From positions 1 through 56,590 of the forward strand of contig NZ_JASFDV010000040.1 of the NCBI RefSeq assembly GCF_030766825.1: 56,590 nucleotides of DNA, given 5' to 3'. A program made the translations under genes and the position numbers. The notes under the pieces were generated by a model, which ran no database searches, was not told where the DNA came from, and saw only the letters and a program-made list of their open reading frames with translations. Shown here in pieces: positions 32,343-41,671 of the stretch (positions within the stretch are counted from its first letter, which is position 1; every line of letters begins with the position of its first letter). This DNA is from Nocardiopsis sp. CC223A. Its GTDB lineage: Bacteria; Actinomycetota; Actinomycetes; Streptosporangiales; Streptosporangiaceae.

Positions 32343-32653
32343 GGCGACCGGCTGCTTCGCGTTCTCGCCGAGGTTCGGCGGATGTGAAGAAAGCGGCTAC
32401 GGAATTCGTGTTTCGGTTCTCCCCTTGCAGCCCACGTTTCTCCCACTCCGGTCACGTGGTCCCGGCCGCATTGCCCGATGTCGTCCCGGGGCGGTCCGCG
32501 AGGTCGTGTCCCTTTCCGGGGAGGCCGACCGCCCGCCCACCGGGTTGAGACGCTTTTGAGACTCCCGGCGCGGGAAAGGCGGATACCTTCGGGAATCGCC
32601 GTGGGCGGGACGCACACGGGGGACCGAGTCGTGATCAGCGGAGGGGAATCCAC
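32343..32653. other. 311-base intergenic region
   Basis: Lies between the CRISPR trailer and the lipoprotein gene. A tandem TTGAGAC/TTTGAGAC near 32545-32563 and GGATACCT further on could be promoter elements but spacing is poor. No gene seen. Confidence 0.3.
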
Positions 32654-33430
32654 ATGGGCAGGCGACGCGCACCGCGTCTGACCGCGCTCGCCTCGGCGGC
32701 CGTGGTCGCCGTCGGCGCGGTGACCGGGTGTTCGGCGGACGCGGGCGAACCCGGAACCGCCCCGGACACCCCGGACGCCGGGGTGTCCGCCTCCCCCGCC
32801 GGGGGCGGGGAGGCGGGAACACCGGAACCGTCCGGTGCGTGCGCGCAACGGCTGGTGGAGCCGGACGAGCCGATCCCGGGGGAGGTGTTCGCCGAGTGCC
32901 TGGTGGACGCCACCAGGGTGGCGCAGACCTCCCGGTACACCACGACGTACCCGGACTCCTCCGCCACCGGGCCGCTCAGGATGGGCGACACCTTCGAGGT
33001 GTACCTGACCGCCACCGACGGGGCGGAGGTCTTCATCAGGGATGAGCAGGGCTGGATGAAGGTCCCCGGCGGCGGCTGGGTCGAGGCGAACGCCGGCGGC
33101 ACCCCGGAGCAGGTCATGGCCGACGCCGTGGTGCAGGCGTACCTGGGGTTCACCGACCCGCGCGTGCAGGAGCAGTTCTTCGCCACCACGGAGTGGGAGC
33201 CGGTGACCGCCGACCCGGAGACCGTGAACGGACTCCAGGCCATCCGCTACTCCGGCGACCCGGTGTTCGGGGAGGTCACCTTCGACTCCTACGAGATATG
33301 GATCGACGACGACTACCTGCCGACCCGCATCGTCGCGACCGTGACCATGATGGGCGTCACCCAGACCGGCCAGCAGGACTACGAGGACTGGGGCGAGCCG
33401 GTGGAGATGCCGGAGGCCCCGCCGAGTTGA
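32654..33430 (+). CDS. Secreted lipoprotein (LppX/LprG-like)
   Basis: 258 residues from ATG 32654 with GGAGGGG upstream. A twin-Arg-like start (GRRRAPRLTALASAAVVAVG) leads to lipobox AVTGC near residue 28, then an acidic Gly/Pro linker. The mature domain (MGDTFEVYLTATDGAEVFIR, GLQAIRYSGDPVFGEVTFDS, YEIWIDDDYLPTRIVATVTM) resembles actinomycete lipoproteins with an LppX/LprG-like beta-sheet fold. Role unknown, possibly lipid or ligand binding at the membrane surface. Confidence 0.75.
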   Translation: MGRRRAPRLTALASAAVVAVGAVTGCSADAGEPGTAPDTPDAGVSASPAGGGEAGTPEPSGACAQRLVEPDEPIPGEVFAECLVDATRVAQTSRYTTTYPDSSATGPLRMGDTFEVYLTATDGAEVFIRDEQGWMKVPGGGWVEANAGGTPEQVMADAVVQAYLGFTDPRVQEQFFATTEWEPVTADPETVNGLQAIRYSGDPVFGEVTFDSYEIWIDDDYLPTRIVATVTMMGVTQTGQQDYEDWGEPVEMPEAPPS

Positions 33431-33479
33431 CCCCGGACCCCACCACCCGGACACCGAGCCATCGCAGAAGGAAGAACCG

Positions 33480-34160
33480 TTGACGCTCCACCGCCTCACC
33501 CTCACCGTGCGCGCCGCCGCGGTCGCCGCACTCCTCCTGCCCGCCGCGGTCGCCTGCGGCACGGGGGACGCGGCCGACGACACCGCGGCATCGGCCCCCG
33601 CGGCGTCCTCGCCCCCCGGGGTGGCCCGGGACACCGGCACACCCGAGGAGATCGCCGAGAGCTCGCCCCCCGCCGCGCCGGAGGGCATGTCGGCCTTCGA
33701 CCCGGAGGCGATACCCGTCTCCGACGTCCCCCTGGGGGAGTTCCCCTACCTGGAGATCCCGGAGGGCTTCGAGAACACGAACACGGAGATCCCCATCTCC
33801 GTCTCCGACAGCGTCCCGTTCTGGACGGGCGACGACCTGGAGTGGGTCGAGGGCAAGGTCTACCAGTCACCCATCTTCGGGGAGGGGAGCGGTGAGTTCT
33901 CCCGGCCGAACCTGCTGGTCGCGGTCGAGTCCGCGGTCGACGAGCTGGGCGGTGTCCTCGTCGCCGACTCCCCGATCCCCGGCACCCTCGTCGAGACGAT
34001 CCCCGACGACCTCAGGGTCGACTACGTCGACGGTTTCGGGGACATCTACAACGACCCGGTGCAGACCTACGTCATCCGGCGCGCCGACAGCATGATCTGG
34101 ATCCACCTCTGCTCCAACTCGGCGGGTGCGGGCTGGATGATCGCGGAGTCGGCGGCCTGA
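33480..34160 (+). CDS. Secreted lipoprotein
   Basis: 226 residues from TTG 33480, with AGAAGGA upstream. Signal RAAAVAALLLPAAVACG ends in a lipobox at Cys 26. A Ser/Ala/Pro linker follows. The mature part (FPYLEIPEGFENTNTEIPIS, VEGKVYQSPIFGEGSGEFSR, VETIPDDLRVDYVDGFGDIY, QTYVIRRADSMIWIHLCSNS) looks like a small OmpA-less lipoprotein domain; no firm family. Likely co-transcribed with the lipoprotein 49 bases upstream. Confidence 0.7.
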   Translation: MTLHRLTLTVRAAAVAALLLPAAVACGTGDAADDTAASAPAASSPPGVARDTGTPEEIAESSPPAAPEGMSAFDPEAIPVSDVPLGEFPYLEIPEGFENTNTEIPISVSDSVPFWTGDDLEWVEGKVYQSPIFGEGSGEFSRPNLLVAVESAVDELGGVLVADSPIPGTLVETIPDDLRVDYVDGFGDIYNDPVQTYVIRRADSMIWIHLCSNSAGAGWMIAESAA

Positions 34161-34166
34161 CCCCCG

Positions 34167-36128
34167 TCACGCCGCCTGCGCGGCGAACCCGGCGGCCAGG
34201 ACGGCGAGTCCGTGCCGCAGCCGCCGGAAGTACGTGGCCCGGCTCAGGTGCAGGCGGGCCGCGGCCTGCACGTGTCCGTCGCACCGCTCCAGGTAGTAGG
34301 TCCGCAGCACCCGCCCGGCCTCGGCGTCGGTGGGCGAGGGGCTCTCGGTGAGCGCCCGCACGGCCTCGTGCAGCCACGCGCGCAGGCCCGCGGCGTCCGC
34401 CATGTGCGGCGCGGCGAGCAGCGGGCTGCGGGCCAGGGCCACGGGGTCGCCGATGTGCCGGAGGGCACGGCCGATGAGCCGTGGATCGGGGAGGGGCGCG
34501 GCGGTCGGGGCCGCCGCGCCCTGGTCGGCCAGCCGGTCGAGCCACATGGGGAGGTCCTCGGCGGCCATGTCGTTGCTGAAGACGCGGGGGTGCTGTCCGC
34601 ATCCATAGATGTCGTCGCGGACGGCCCCGTGCGGACGGAACCGCAGACCGCCCAGGAGCCGCCGGTAGTCGGGGCTGGCGGTGGAGACGACGACCCGGCC
34701 GTGCTCGACGCCCAGCGTCAGGGTGTGCCGCAGGAGCTGGGCGTGGACCATCGGATCGGGGCAGAAGGCCGCGCCTACGAACAGGCCAGCGGGCTCCCCG
34801 TCGCCCAGCGCCCCCTCCGCGTGCTGTTGGAGCAGCGGCTCGACACCGGCGAGGGTCCGCTCGCCGATCACGGTGAGGTTCGCGACCCCGACCGGTCGGC
34901 CCTCGTCGTCCCGCGCGATGACGAAGTCGGCCGTGCCCTCGCCGAGCCACCGCTCGGCCAGGCGGTCGGAGCGGCGGGTGTCGAAGCCGCTGTGCAGCGC
35001 CCACTGGTGCATCAGCCGCCCGACGTCGTCGGCGTCGGCGGCCCCGGCGGGCCGGATCACGGCCGGTGACGGCGCCATCGGCCGCAGGGTCCGGCGCACG
35101 GACGGGTCGTCGGCGAGGAAGAGGCCCTGTTCCACGAGGTGGGCGCGTTCGGCCGGGGTGCGCGCCGCCCGCAGTTGGGCGGCCCGGTAGCCGGCGGCGC
35201 GGCCGCGCAGGGCGCCGTGGTCCACGGGGCGGCGCCACCGGTAGGCCAGCTCCATCACCTCGCGGTAGGGGTCGGGCAGGGCCAGGCCGAGGACGGTCCG
35301 CCGGACCAGGCTCAGCCCGGCGAGTGCGCCGAACAGCTCGGGCCCGGTGTTCAGCAGCCGTTCGTCGCCCGCGCCCACGGTGGCGAGCAGCCGCAGGGCG
35401 TGCTGCCAGCGGCGTCCCGGCAGTTCCCGGCCGAGCCGCTGGAGGATCTCGCCGGTGACGTGGTCGGCCACCGCGCCCGGCACCTCGGCGGGCGCCCCGT
35501 CGTGCAGGGCGCGGCAGGCGGCCGCGGCGAGCAGCGGGACACCGGCGGCCAGCGAGGTCACCAGGGCGCGCCCGGCCGGGTCGTCGATCCCCGCGGCGGT
35601 GGCCAGCGCCTCGATCTCGGTGTCCGGCAGCGGGCGGGTGGTGACGGCGGCCGTCTCGGAGTCGGTCCAGGCCGGGTGAGCGAGCAGCGGTCTGCGGCTG
35701 AGCACGAGCACGGGCGGGTGGTGGCCGGTCCGGCGGTCGAGGGTGTCGCGCAGCGCACCGAGGTCGCCGCGCCGGTCCGCGTTGTCGACCACCAGGAGGT
35801 CGGCAGAGGGTTCGGCGAGCGCACGGGAGAGGTCGTCGAGCGCGCCGGGGCGGTCCAGTTCGACGCGGACCACGGAGCCGAGCCGGGCGGCCAGCCGGGT
35901 CTTGCCCGAGCCCACCGGGCCGGTCAGGTTGACCAGCCGGTGCGCGGCCACCGCCCGCCGGAGCCCGGCGAGCTGCGTTCGTCCGGCCAACGCCGTCCCG
36001 CCGGATCCGCCCGCCCCCGGGTCGCCGCTCCCCGCGGCGCGGCCGGGGCCGGTCGCGTGTCCCCGCCGCGGTGCGGCGGTCTCCTCAGGGGTGTGGCGGT
36101 GCTCGTCGGTCGAACCGTTCAGGGGCAC
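34167..36128 (-). CDS. NB-ARC-like ATPase fused to GNAT-like domain and C-terminal HTH
   Basis: 653 residues. GTG 36128 is chosen for GAGGAG seven bases upstream. Residues 45-60 hold a P-loop RLVNLTGPVGSGKTRLAARL and about 95 a Walker B-like ADLLVVDNADRR, so a LuxR/NB-ARC-type ATPase. Around 360-510 is a GNAT-like domain (PAVIRPAGAADADDVGRLMH, RPVGVANLTVIGERTLAG). The end (RTYYLERCDGHVQAAARLHL SRATYFRRLRHGL) is an HTH. Probably a signal-dependent transcription regulator; a GNAT module inside such a protein is rare. Confidence 0.7.
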   Translation of the reverse strand: MPLNGSTDEHRHTPEETAAPRRGHATGPGRAAGSGDPGAGGSGGTALAGRTQLAGLRRAVAAHRLVNLTGPVGSGKTRLAARLGSVVRVELDRPGALDDLSRALAEPSADLLVVDNADRRGDLGALRDTLDRRTGHHPPVLVLSRRPLLAHPAWTDSETAAVTTRPLPDTEIEALATAAGIDDPAGRALVTSLAAGVPLLAAAACRALHDGAPAEVPGAVADHVTGEILQRLGRELPGRRWQHALRLLATVGAGDERLLNTGPELFGALAGLSLVRRTVLGLALPDPYREVMELAYRWRRPVDHGALRGRAAGYRAAQLRAARTPAERAHLVEQGLFLADDPSVRRTLRPMAPSPAVIRPAGAADADDVGRLMHQWALHSGFDTRRSDRLAERWLGEGTADFVIARDDEGRPVGVANLTVIGERTLAGVEPLLQQHAEGALGDGEPAGLFVGAAFCPDPMVHAQLLRHTLTLGVEHGRVVVSTASPDYRRLLGGLRFRPHGAVRDDIYGCGQHPRVFSNDMAAEDLPMWLDRLADQGAAAPTAAPLPDPRLIGRALRHIGDPVALARSPLLAAPHMADAAGLRAWLHEAVRALTESPSPTDAEAGRVLRTYYLERCDGHVQAAARLHLSRATYFRRLRHGLAVLAAGFAAQAA

Positions 36129-36287
36129 GGTCGCTCCTCGCGTGCGGGGGCCGGTGTCCACTGTGACGGCCGGTCCGCGCACCCGGTTCCGCACTGCCGG
36201 ATCCGGGCGTGGACCGCGTACGGAACCGCTTCGAGTAGGGCGGCCGGGCACATGGGCGTGGTGCCGCCGACGTGAAATCGTTCCTGA

Positions 36288-37139
36288 TCATCCGGGGTGA
36301 GCCGTGGTTCGACCCAGGAGTTCTCGCGCCCGCTGGTGCAACAGGGGTGCGACCGCGAGGTCGTCCCCGCGTTCGATCCGGAGCAGCGAACGGGCGATGA
36401 CGAACAACTGCGCTCGCACCCCGTCGGGGGTGTCGAGTTGATCGGCGAACACTCGGTACACCTGTTCGGCGGTCTCGGGATGGGTGAGGCTGTGGCAGTA
36501 CAACGTCGCGGCGTCGAGTCCGGCCGGGGCGCGCCCCCAGAGCTCCCAGTCCAGGATGCCCGGTTCGGGGCCGAGGAGGTTGTTCCAGTGCAGGTCCGCG
36601 TGGGCGGTCCGCCAATGGTTGACGGTCGGGTCGACGGCGTCACCGAAGAACACCGACAGGCGCCGCGTAACGGTGTCCTGGTCGACGGCGACCCGGGTCG
36701 TGTCCTGTTCGGCCAACCGGTCGAGTGCGCCGAGCAGGTCCGCCCACCAGCCGTCTCCCACCTCGGGTCGTCGGTGGAGGAACGGGGTGGGTGAGCAGAC
36801 GTGTCCCGGAAGCAGTGTGGCCGCCTCGGCCCGCACCCGTCGGGGCGGGTCGTCCCATTCGGCGACCTCGACGACTTCGGGTCGCGGAACCCCGGAGAGG
36901 GCCGAGGCATCGGCGTTGCCGGTCCAGACCCGCCCGTGCGCCCAACGAGGGAACTCGGTGGTGACCCGTACCCACAGGTCGCCGTGCGGGCCGCGCGCGG
37001 CTGCGCCGATGGTGCGATCACGCCACCCGAACACGGCTTCGCCGACCGGATCGAGACCGAACCTCTCGACCGCCTGCGCGAGCAGGGTCCGCATATGGTC
37101 GCGATGGCGCTGGTCGGCGAGTTCCAGAGCTGTGGTCAT
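36288..37139 (-). CDS. Aminoglycoside-phosphotransferase-like kinase
   Basis: 283 residues from ATG 37139. The phosphotransferase (APH) motif is seen as TAHADLHWNNLLGPEPGILDWELWG, with catalytic Asp in HADLHWNN and the metal Asp in ILDWE. The N-lobe is degenerate. It overlaps the ATPase gene by 4 bases and ends the radical-SAM operon. Substrate could be a small molecule or peptide; antibiotic resistance is only one option. Confidence 0.82.
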   Translation of the reverse strand: MTTALELADQRHRDHMRTLLAQAVERFGLDPVGEAVFGWRDRTIGAAARGPHGDLWVRVTTEFPRWAHGRVWTGNADASALSGVPRPEVVEVAEWDDPPRRVRAEAATLLPGHVCSPTPFLHRRPEVGDGWWADLLGALDRLAEQDTTRVAVDQDTVTRRLSVFFGDAVDPTVNHWRTAHADLHWNNLLGPEPGILDWELWGRAPAGLDAATLYCHSLTHPETAEQVYRVFADQLDTPDGVRAQLFVIARSLLRIERGDDLAVAPLLHQRARELLGRTTAHPG

Positions 37140-37876
37140 GGGTCGACGATATGACGCAGGTACCGCCCCGGGTCGGCCATGTAACGGCGCCAGTGGTCGA
37201 CCATCTCCAGGTCCTCCCACTTCGCCCGACGGGCGCCGTGCTCGCCGACCTCGACCACGTCCGCACCGGGAAGAGCGGACAGGATCGGGCTGTGGGTGGC
37301 GCAGATGATCTGTGATCCGGACTCGGCGAGATCGTGCATGAGCCCGACCAGCCGCAGGCACGACATGAACGACAACGCCGCTTCCGGCTCGTCCATCAGG
37401 TACAGGCCCGGCTTGTCGAACATGGCGTTCAGGATGATCAGGAAGCCCTCACCGTGGCTGTGCTCGGCAAGGTCCTCGTCCCAGTAGCCGTGCATGCCCG
37501 AGACCGCCTCGGCGAACCCGAACGTCGTCTCCGCTCGGAGGAAGTAGCCCGTGCGGGCGCGGCGCCCGGCGCTCATCTGCCGGGCACCGCGATGGGTCAG
37601 GTCCAGGCGCAACCGCTCGCCCAAGGGCGTCTTGGGACGGTTGTTGGCGTACTTCCGCCCGGCGCGGCCACCACGCGCGTCCAGACCGTAGGCTTCGGCG
37701 ATCCCCTCGACCAGGGTCGACTTACCCGACCCGTTCTCGCCGACCAGGAACGTCACCGGTGCTCGGAACTCCAGGGGTTCGGAGAGCAGGCGGCCGACGG
37801 CCGGAACCGTGTAGGGCCAGACGTTCGGATCCTGAGGGTCGGGTCCTTCGGGGATGTCGATGCCTTGGACGAACAC
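37136..37876 (-). CDS. Predicted AAA ATPase (COG3910-like)
   Basis: 246 residues. Walker A APVTFLVGENGSGKSTLVEG near residue 40; signature-like SHGEGFLIILNAMF; Walker B KPGLYLMDEPEAALSF; switch His in ICATHSPILSALPGA. This single-domain ABC-like ATPase family is widespread and of unknown role. Here it sits 9 bases after the radical SAM gene and before the kinase. Confidence 0.87.
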   Translation of the reverse strand: MFVQGIDIPEGPDPQDPNVWPYTVPAVGRLLSEPLEFRAPVTFLVGENGSGKSTLVEGIAEAYGLDARGGRAGRKYANNRPKTPLGERLRLDLTHRGARQMSAGRRARTGYFLRAETTFGFAEAVSGMHGYWDEDLAEHSHGEGFLIILNAMFDKPGLYLMDEPEAALSFMSCLRLVGLMHDLAESGSQIICATHSPILSALPGADVVEVGEHGARRAKWEDLEMVDHWRRYMADPGRYLRHIVDP

Positions 37877-37885
37877 GCGTATTCC

Positions 37886-38794
37886 TCATCCCTGGTAATC
37901 GGGCGCGCAACCGCCGGTCGGGGTACAGCCGGTCGGAGTACAGGCCGGACTGCATGAGGGCCCGCACTGAGGGTCGCACATGTTCGGTACACACGGGATG
38001 GTCCGAAAGTCCACCTGGAGCCGCCCCACGACGGCGACCATTCGGTCGCCGGCCATGATCTCGCCGAGGGACTGTTCGCGCACGTTCCCCACCGGAAGCC
38101 AGCGGGTGAAGACACACGGCCACACCTGTCCGTCCGGGGCCACGACCAGGTTGCCATGGGCGCATCGGCCGCACAGAACCGAGGTGTCCGGCTCGGTGCC
38201 GGCCGAGGCGCCGCGGCCGACCCCGCGCAGGTCGTCGTACCGGACTTCGCCGAGGTTCAGAGCGCCGAGTTGGGCGCGTGCCCGATCGCTGCGCTGAGAC
38301 TCCAGGACACCGATGACACCGGCCCGCAAAGGGACGTTCCGGTTACGCGCCTCGGTGATGTTGGAGAGCGTGCGTGCATGTGCGGGCCGCTTGGTGATGG
38401 CCGCGTGTTCGGCGGGGTCGTCGGAGTACCAGGACGTCGCCAATCGAACGCCGGGACGCGCGAACACCTCCCACAGGCGTTCGGGGACGTGGACGAGGTT
38501 GCTGAACACCTCTACCTCAAGTCCCTGATCGAGGGCGTGGGCGACCAGGTCGGCGAGGTCCGGGTGCAGGGTGGGTTCGCCGCCGATGAACTGCACCAGG
38601 CTCGCGCCCGCGTCGGCGACGTCGCCGATCACGCGCCGCCAGTCGTCGGCGGTCATGGCGCCGTGGGTACCTTCGGGGCCGCTGTCGGCGTAGCAGTGAG
38701 TGCACGCCAGCTGGCACTTCCCGGTGATCTCCAACCAGACGAACCGCAGAGGCGGCGGAACGGCCGGGGTAGGAGTTTCGAGGGGGGTCGTCAT
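37886..38794 (-). CDS. Radical SAM/SPASM peptide maturase
   Basis: 302 residues from ATG 38794. The 4Fe-4S motif CxxxCxxC is [13 protein letters not shown] near residue 27, followed by [12 protein letters not shown]-terminal SPASM-like Cys: [20 protein letters not shown] and a Cys-rich tail ([20 protein letters not shown] onward) of a type I recall in many actinomycete RiPP rSAM enzymes. It follows a 57-residue peptide gene by 31 bases, so it is proposed to modify that peptide. The chemistry is unknown; a C-C or C-O crosslink is possible. Confidence 0.87.
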   Translation of the reverse strand: MTTPLETPTPAVPPPLRFVWLEITGKCQLACTHCYADSGPEGTHGAMTADDWRRVIGDVADAGASLVQFIGGEPTLHPDLADLVAHALDQGLEVEVFSNLVHVPERLWEVFARPGVRLATSWYSDDPAEHAAITKRPAHARTLSNITEARNRNVPLRAGVIGVLESQRSDRARAQLGALNLGEVRYDDLRGVGRGASAGTEPDTSVLCGRCAHGNLVVAPDGQVWPCVFTRWLPVGNVREQSLGEIMAGDRMVAVVGRLQVDFRTIPCVPNMCDPQCGPSCSPACTPTGCTPTGGCAPDYQG

Positions 38795-38825
38795 GGTCGT
38801 CGGCCTTTCGCGTGGGCGGGGTCGG

Positions 38826-38999
38826 TCAGTCGCCGAAGTCGTAGTCGATGCCGCGGCGCCGGTCTCCCAGGAGCGGCACCCCGGCGGCGCGCTGGGCGGC
38901 GATGCGCTCACCCTGGCGGCGGACCGCGGCCTTCTCCTCCTCGGTGAGGTCGTCCGGAACGGGGTCGTCGGCCGGGTCGGTGTACCGGGCGCTGCTCAT
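38826..38999 (-). CDS. Short peptide, candidate substrate of the radical SAM enzyme
   Basis: 57 residues from ATG 38999, overlapping the upstream stop (ATGA). It starts [20 protein letters not shown], has a charged helical middle ([20 protein letters not shown]) and ends [12 protein letters not shown]. Leader-like acidic start plus an aromatic-rich C-terminus just before a rSAM/SPASM gene is the usual RiPP layout. The YDF tripeptide has the aromatic-x-x form used by three-residue cyclophane enzymes. Substrate assignment is inferred. Confidence 0.7.
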   Translation of the reverse strand: MSSARYTDPADDPVPDDLTEEEKAAVRRQGERIAAQRAAGVPLLGDRRRGIDYDFGD

Positions 39000-39508
39000 C
39001 GAGCGTCCTCCTGGCCTTTCAACGGCCGACCGTCCCAGCCTTCGGGGTTGCGCATCCGGGTTTCGAGTGCTCCGGGCGTCTCCTCCAACAGGGGCGGCTT
39101 GACACCGTCGAGGAGGGAGGTGGCCATCCAGTACTGCTCCGTCCGCCACACCCGCCACCTGCCGATGAACTCCGCTTGGAGACGCGCGAGTTCCTGGGAT
39201 TCGAGCTCGGCCGGCAGCCCGGCCGGGGTCTTGGCCGCCAGTTCGGTCTCACCGCGGGTGGCGTGCCAGGGGCCGTGCCGGTGCCCGTCGCGGTTGATCT
39301 CCCAGTCGGGGTGGTCGGCCGCGATCTCGATAGTGGACGGGTACCCGTGTGGGGCGGTCATCACGGTTTCCTTCTCGGGGTGTTCGGATGTTCGGCTGCG
39401 GCAGGGCAGCGGGGGTCGTTCCGCAGGGCGGGGCCGGGGGGTCTGCGGCGTACGAGGCCGGGTGAGGCGGAGGAACTCGGCCCAGGTGAGGGGTTCGTCG
39501 GCGTTCAC
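38996..39508 (-). CDS. Uncharacterised protein with PLTWAEF N-terminal module, in rSAM operon
   Basis: 170 residues from GTG 39508 with GAGGAG upstream. Residues 1-49 ([20 protein letters not shown] onward) match the protein at 28414-28800. The rest ([60 protein letters not shown]) is different and resembles small actinomycete XRE-associated proteins. An internal ATG 39361 with GAAGGAAA could give a second product. Confidence 0.65.
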   Translation of the reverse strand: MNADEPLTWAEFLRLTRPRTPQTPRPRPAERPPLPCRSRTSEHPEKETVMTAPHGYPSTIEIAADHPDWEINRDGHRHGPWHATRGETELAAKTPAGLPAELESQELARLQAEFIGRWRVWRTEQYWMATSLLDGVKPPLLEETPGALETRMRNPEGWDGRPLKGQEDAR

Positions 39509-39689
39509 AACTGCTCCTCAAGTCCGTTCGAGAGCTTCCGATCGGGCGGCGTCTGACGACCGACGTCGGTTCCGCTCTTGCATCTCTCACCACGAAGCCC
39601 CTTCTGTACTGTGGATACGACGCTACGCACCGCACTCGCACGCCAGTAGTGACCGCCAGTACGGGTATCCCGCCCGCGAGGAGGCTCCG

Positions 39690-40787
39690 ATGCCGATGCC
39701 CCCTACCCGGACCCCGACCACCGGTCAGGGAAAGCCGCGCGGCGGCATCATCTCCGGGTATGTCCTCCGGGTCGTCCGCGAACAACTCGACCTGTCCCAG
39801 GACGAGATGGCCGAGCGCCTGCGTGTCTCCACCGACACCGTTTCCGGATGGGAAACCGGGCGACGTGCACTGACCGCAGTCCCCGTGGGGCAGATGCTCG
39901 TTCACCGCCACCGACTTCTCCGTATGGGTGCGCGACCGACCTTCGTCGATGTACTGGACAAAGCGATGGAGGCGGACGTCCTCCTCGCCAGCGCCATCGA
40001 CGAAGACACGAACGGTTCACCCCTGGGTGCGTGGGTGATGCAGCGTGACCTCGTGGAGATACTTGCCTGGCCGCTCACTGGGATCCCACCGGAACCGCTG
40101 CGCGACGTCCCTCCTCCACGACGGCCGCGCCGGGGACCGGTCCCCGGCGGGCCTGAGATCACTCGAACCGATAGAGAACGGTTGTTCGCCAACCTGCGCC
40201 GCGCCGCCGAGAACGCCACCGATCACGACTTTCTACTGCGCCGCCAAGCCCTTTACCTGGCCGGATATGACCACAGCTCCGATGCCGCCTTCTGGCTTGC
40301 CGAGCAGCAGCGCCGTCCGTCCCCCGATGATTGGCTGTCCCGTTGGCTCGCCTCCCGGTCCGTGGCGTCTGTCGCCACCCGTTACGGGGACACCGACCGG
40401 CTCGCCCACTTCATCGGCTCCACCCTGGTGGACGACGACCGAGGAGAGGCCGCGAACCTCAATTACTGGGCGTACTGGGTCGGCGAAACCGACCTGGAAC
40501 TTTCCGACGGCTTCATGGCGTCCGGCCGCACCGGTGCCTGGGAGGGCCGTCGCCTATTGCGGCATCTGATGGACCGGCTCGCTCCCGGCCACGGGTACCT
40601 GGATCTGTACGCGCACACCCTGTGGTCTCTGCTGGCCGCACGTCCCCGCCTGCTGGCCTCCGAACCCGGCTCATCGGAACGCCTGGCCGTCGCCGTCGGG
40701 GTGTTGTTGGATGGCTCTGATACCTCGGCGCAGACACGCCGGGAGTTGGACGGCATCCGGTATGCGATCCGCCTCGCGAAGGCGTAG
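39690..40787 (+). CDS. XRE-family regulator with long C-terminal domain
   Basis: 365 residues from ATG 39690, with GAGGAGG five bases upstream. [43 protein letters not shown]. The 250-residue C-terminal half is all-helical ([40 protein letters not shown]), TPR-like, suited to ligand or partner binding. Divergent from the rSAM operon and so its likely regulator. Confidence 0.85.
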   Translation: MPMPPTRTPTTGQGKPRGGIISGYVLRVVREQLDLSQDEMAERLRVSTDTVSGWETGRRALTAVPVGQMLVHRHRLLRMGARPTFVDVLDKAMEADVLLASAIDEDTNGSPLGAWVMQRDLVEILAWPLTGIPPEPLRDVPPPRRPRRGPVPGGPEITRTDRERLFANLRRAAENATDHDFLLRRQALYLAGYDHSSDAAFWLAEQQRRPSPDDWLSRWLASRSVASVATRYGDTDRLAHFIGSTLVDDDRGEAANLNYWAYWVGETDLELSDGFMASGRTGAWEGRRLLRHLMDRLAPGHGYLDLYAHTLWSLLAARPRLLASEPGSSERLAVAVGVLLDGSDTSAQTRRELDGIRYAIRLAKA

Positions 40788-40799
40788 AAGGACAGGATC

Positions 40800-41372
40800 A
40801 TGAGCGATGAGACCACCCGGGCCGCTCACCTTCTCTACGAGGTGGGCACCCTGAAGAACCAGCGCCGGACCGGCTGGTGGATGGCGGGTGTGCGCGATCC
40901 GGAGTCGGTGGCCGAGCACTCCTGGCGGACCGCGCTGATCGCCTCGGTGATCGCCGCGATGGAGGGCGCCGACCCGGCGAAGGCCGCGCTGATCGCGGTG
41001 TGGCACGACACCGGGGAGACCCGCTCAGGGGACATCAACCATCTGGGGCAGAGGTACTTGGAGTCCAAGCCCGACCCTCGGGGCATCGCTGTCGACCAGA
41101 CGGAGGGGCTGCCCGGGCGGGTGGGGGAGGTGGTGCGCTCCGCTGTCGCCGCTTATGAGGAGCAGGACTCTCCGGAGGCGCGCTGTGCCAAGGACGCCGA
41201 CAAACTGGAGTGCCTGTTGCAAGGGGTGGAGTATCGAGCACAGGGGTACACGGCGGCGCAGCGTTGGATCGACGGGAGTCTGGGGCGGATCAAGACCGCG
41301 TCGGGGAAGGCATTGGCGGACGCGGTGTTGGAGCAGGGGTCGCTGGACTGGCTGTACGCGGCGATGAGGTGA
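40800..41372 (+). CDS. HD-domain phosphohydrolase (YfbR-like)
   Basis: 190 residues from ATG 40800 with AAGGA upstream, 12 bases after the XRE gene. HD motifs: ESVAEHSWRTALIA (first His), ALIAVWHDTGETRSGDI (HD pair), and KDADKLECLLQG (last Asp). 5'-deoxyribonucleotidase YfbR and its relatives hydrolyse nucleoside monophosphates. Likely co-transcribed with the regulator. Confidence 0.87.
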   Translation: MSDETTRAAHLLYEVGTLKNQRRTGWWMAGVRDPESVAEHSWRTALIASVIAAMEGADPAKAALIAVWHDTGETRSGDINHLGQRYLESKPDPRGIAVDQTEGLPGRVGEVVRSAVAAYEEQDSPEARCAKDADKLECLLQGVEYRAQGYTAAQRWIDGSLGRIKTASGKALADAVLEQGSLDWLYAAMR

Positions 41373-41651
41373 CGAGGTGGGCGCCGGTCCCTTCGGTGAT
41401 CCCGGCACCCGGGCCGCCTCCACCCCCGCACGCTGAATCAGCGGTCGGCGCGCACGCGAACGCGGCCGAACGACCCGTGCCTTCCGGGGAGGGAGGCCGC
41501 CGCGGCGATCAGCGCCCGGCCCGGCCCTCGTCGACGGCGTCCAGGGCGTCGGAGACGGTGGCGTCGGCCCGGGCCGTGCGGCGGGCCGCCTCCACGGCGT
41601 CGGCCAAGGCGGGCTCGTAGGCGTCGTGTGAGCACGGCGTAGGAGTAGGCA
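41373..41651. other. Intergenic region, no supported gene
   Basis: The minus strand opens at ATG 41652 with a gene-like start (DAYEPALADAVEAARRTARA DATVSDALDAVDEGR), which then runs into Arg/Pro-rich sequence antisense to the HD gene. It looks like a frameshifted small gene, not an intact one. Confidence 0.35.
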
Positions 41652-41671
41652 TGAAGGCATTTGTGCCTTCA
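41652..41671 (-). terminator. Hairpin overlapping the last stop of the minus-strand operon
   Basis: TGAAGGCA and TGCCTTCA form perfect 8-base arms around TTTG. It starts at the stop codon of the gene at 41669-41860. Confidence 0.55.

Noticed and set aside
32246..33688. Minus-strand frames beginning MPYGLYRPAE around the CRISPR array
   Set aside because: The recurring MPYGLYRP is simply the translated reverse complement of the CRISPR repeat.
36288..37139. Named aminoglycoside resistance gene
   Set aside because: Only the catalytic HADLHWNN/ILDWE core is shared with APH enzymes; the N-lobe is too divergent to name a substrate.
37136..37876. Antiphage defence ATPase like the one at 22317
   Set aside because: It is a COG3910-like single ATPase sitting inside a radical-SAM operon without a nuclease partner; context does not support defence.
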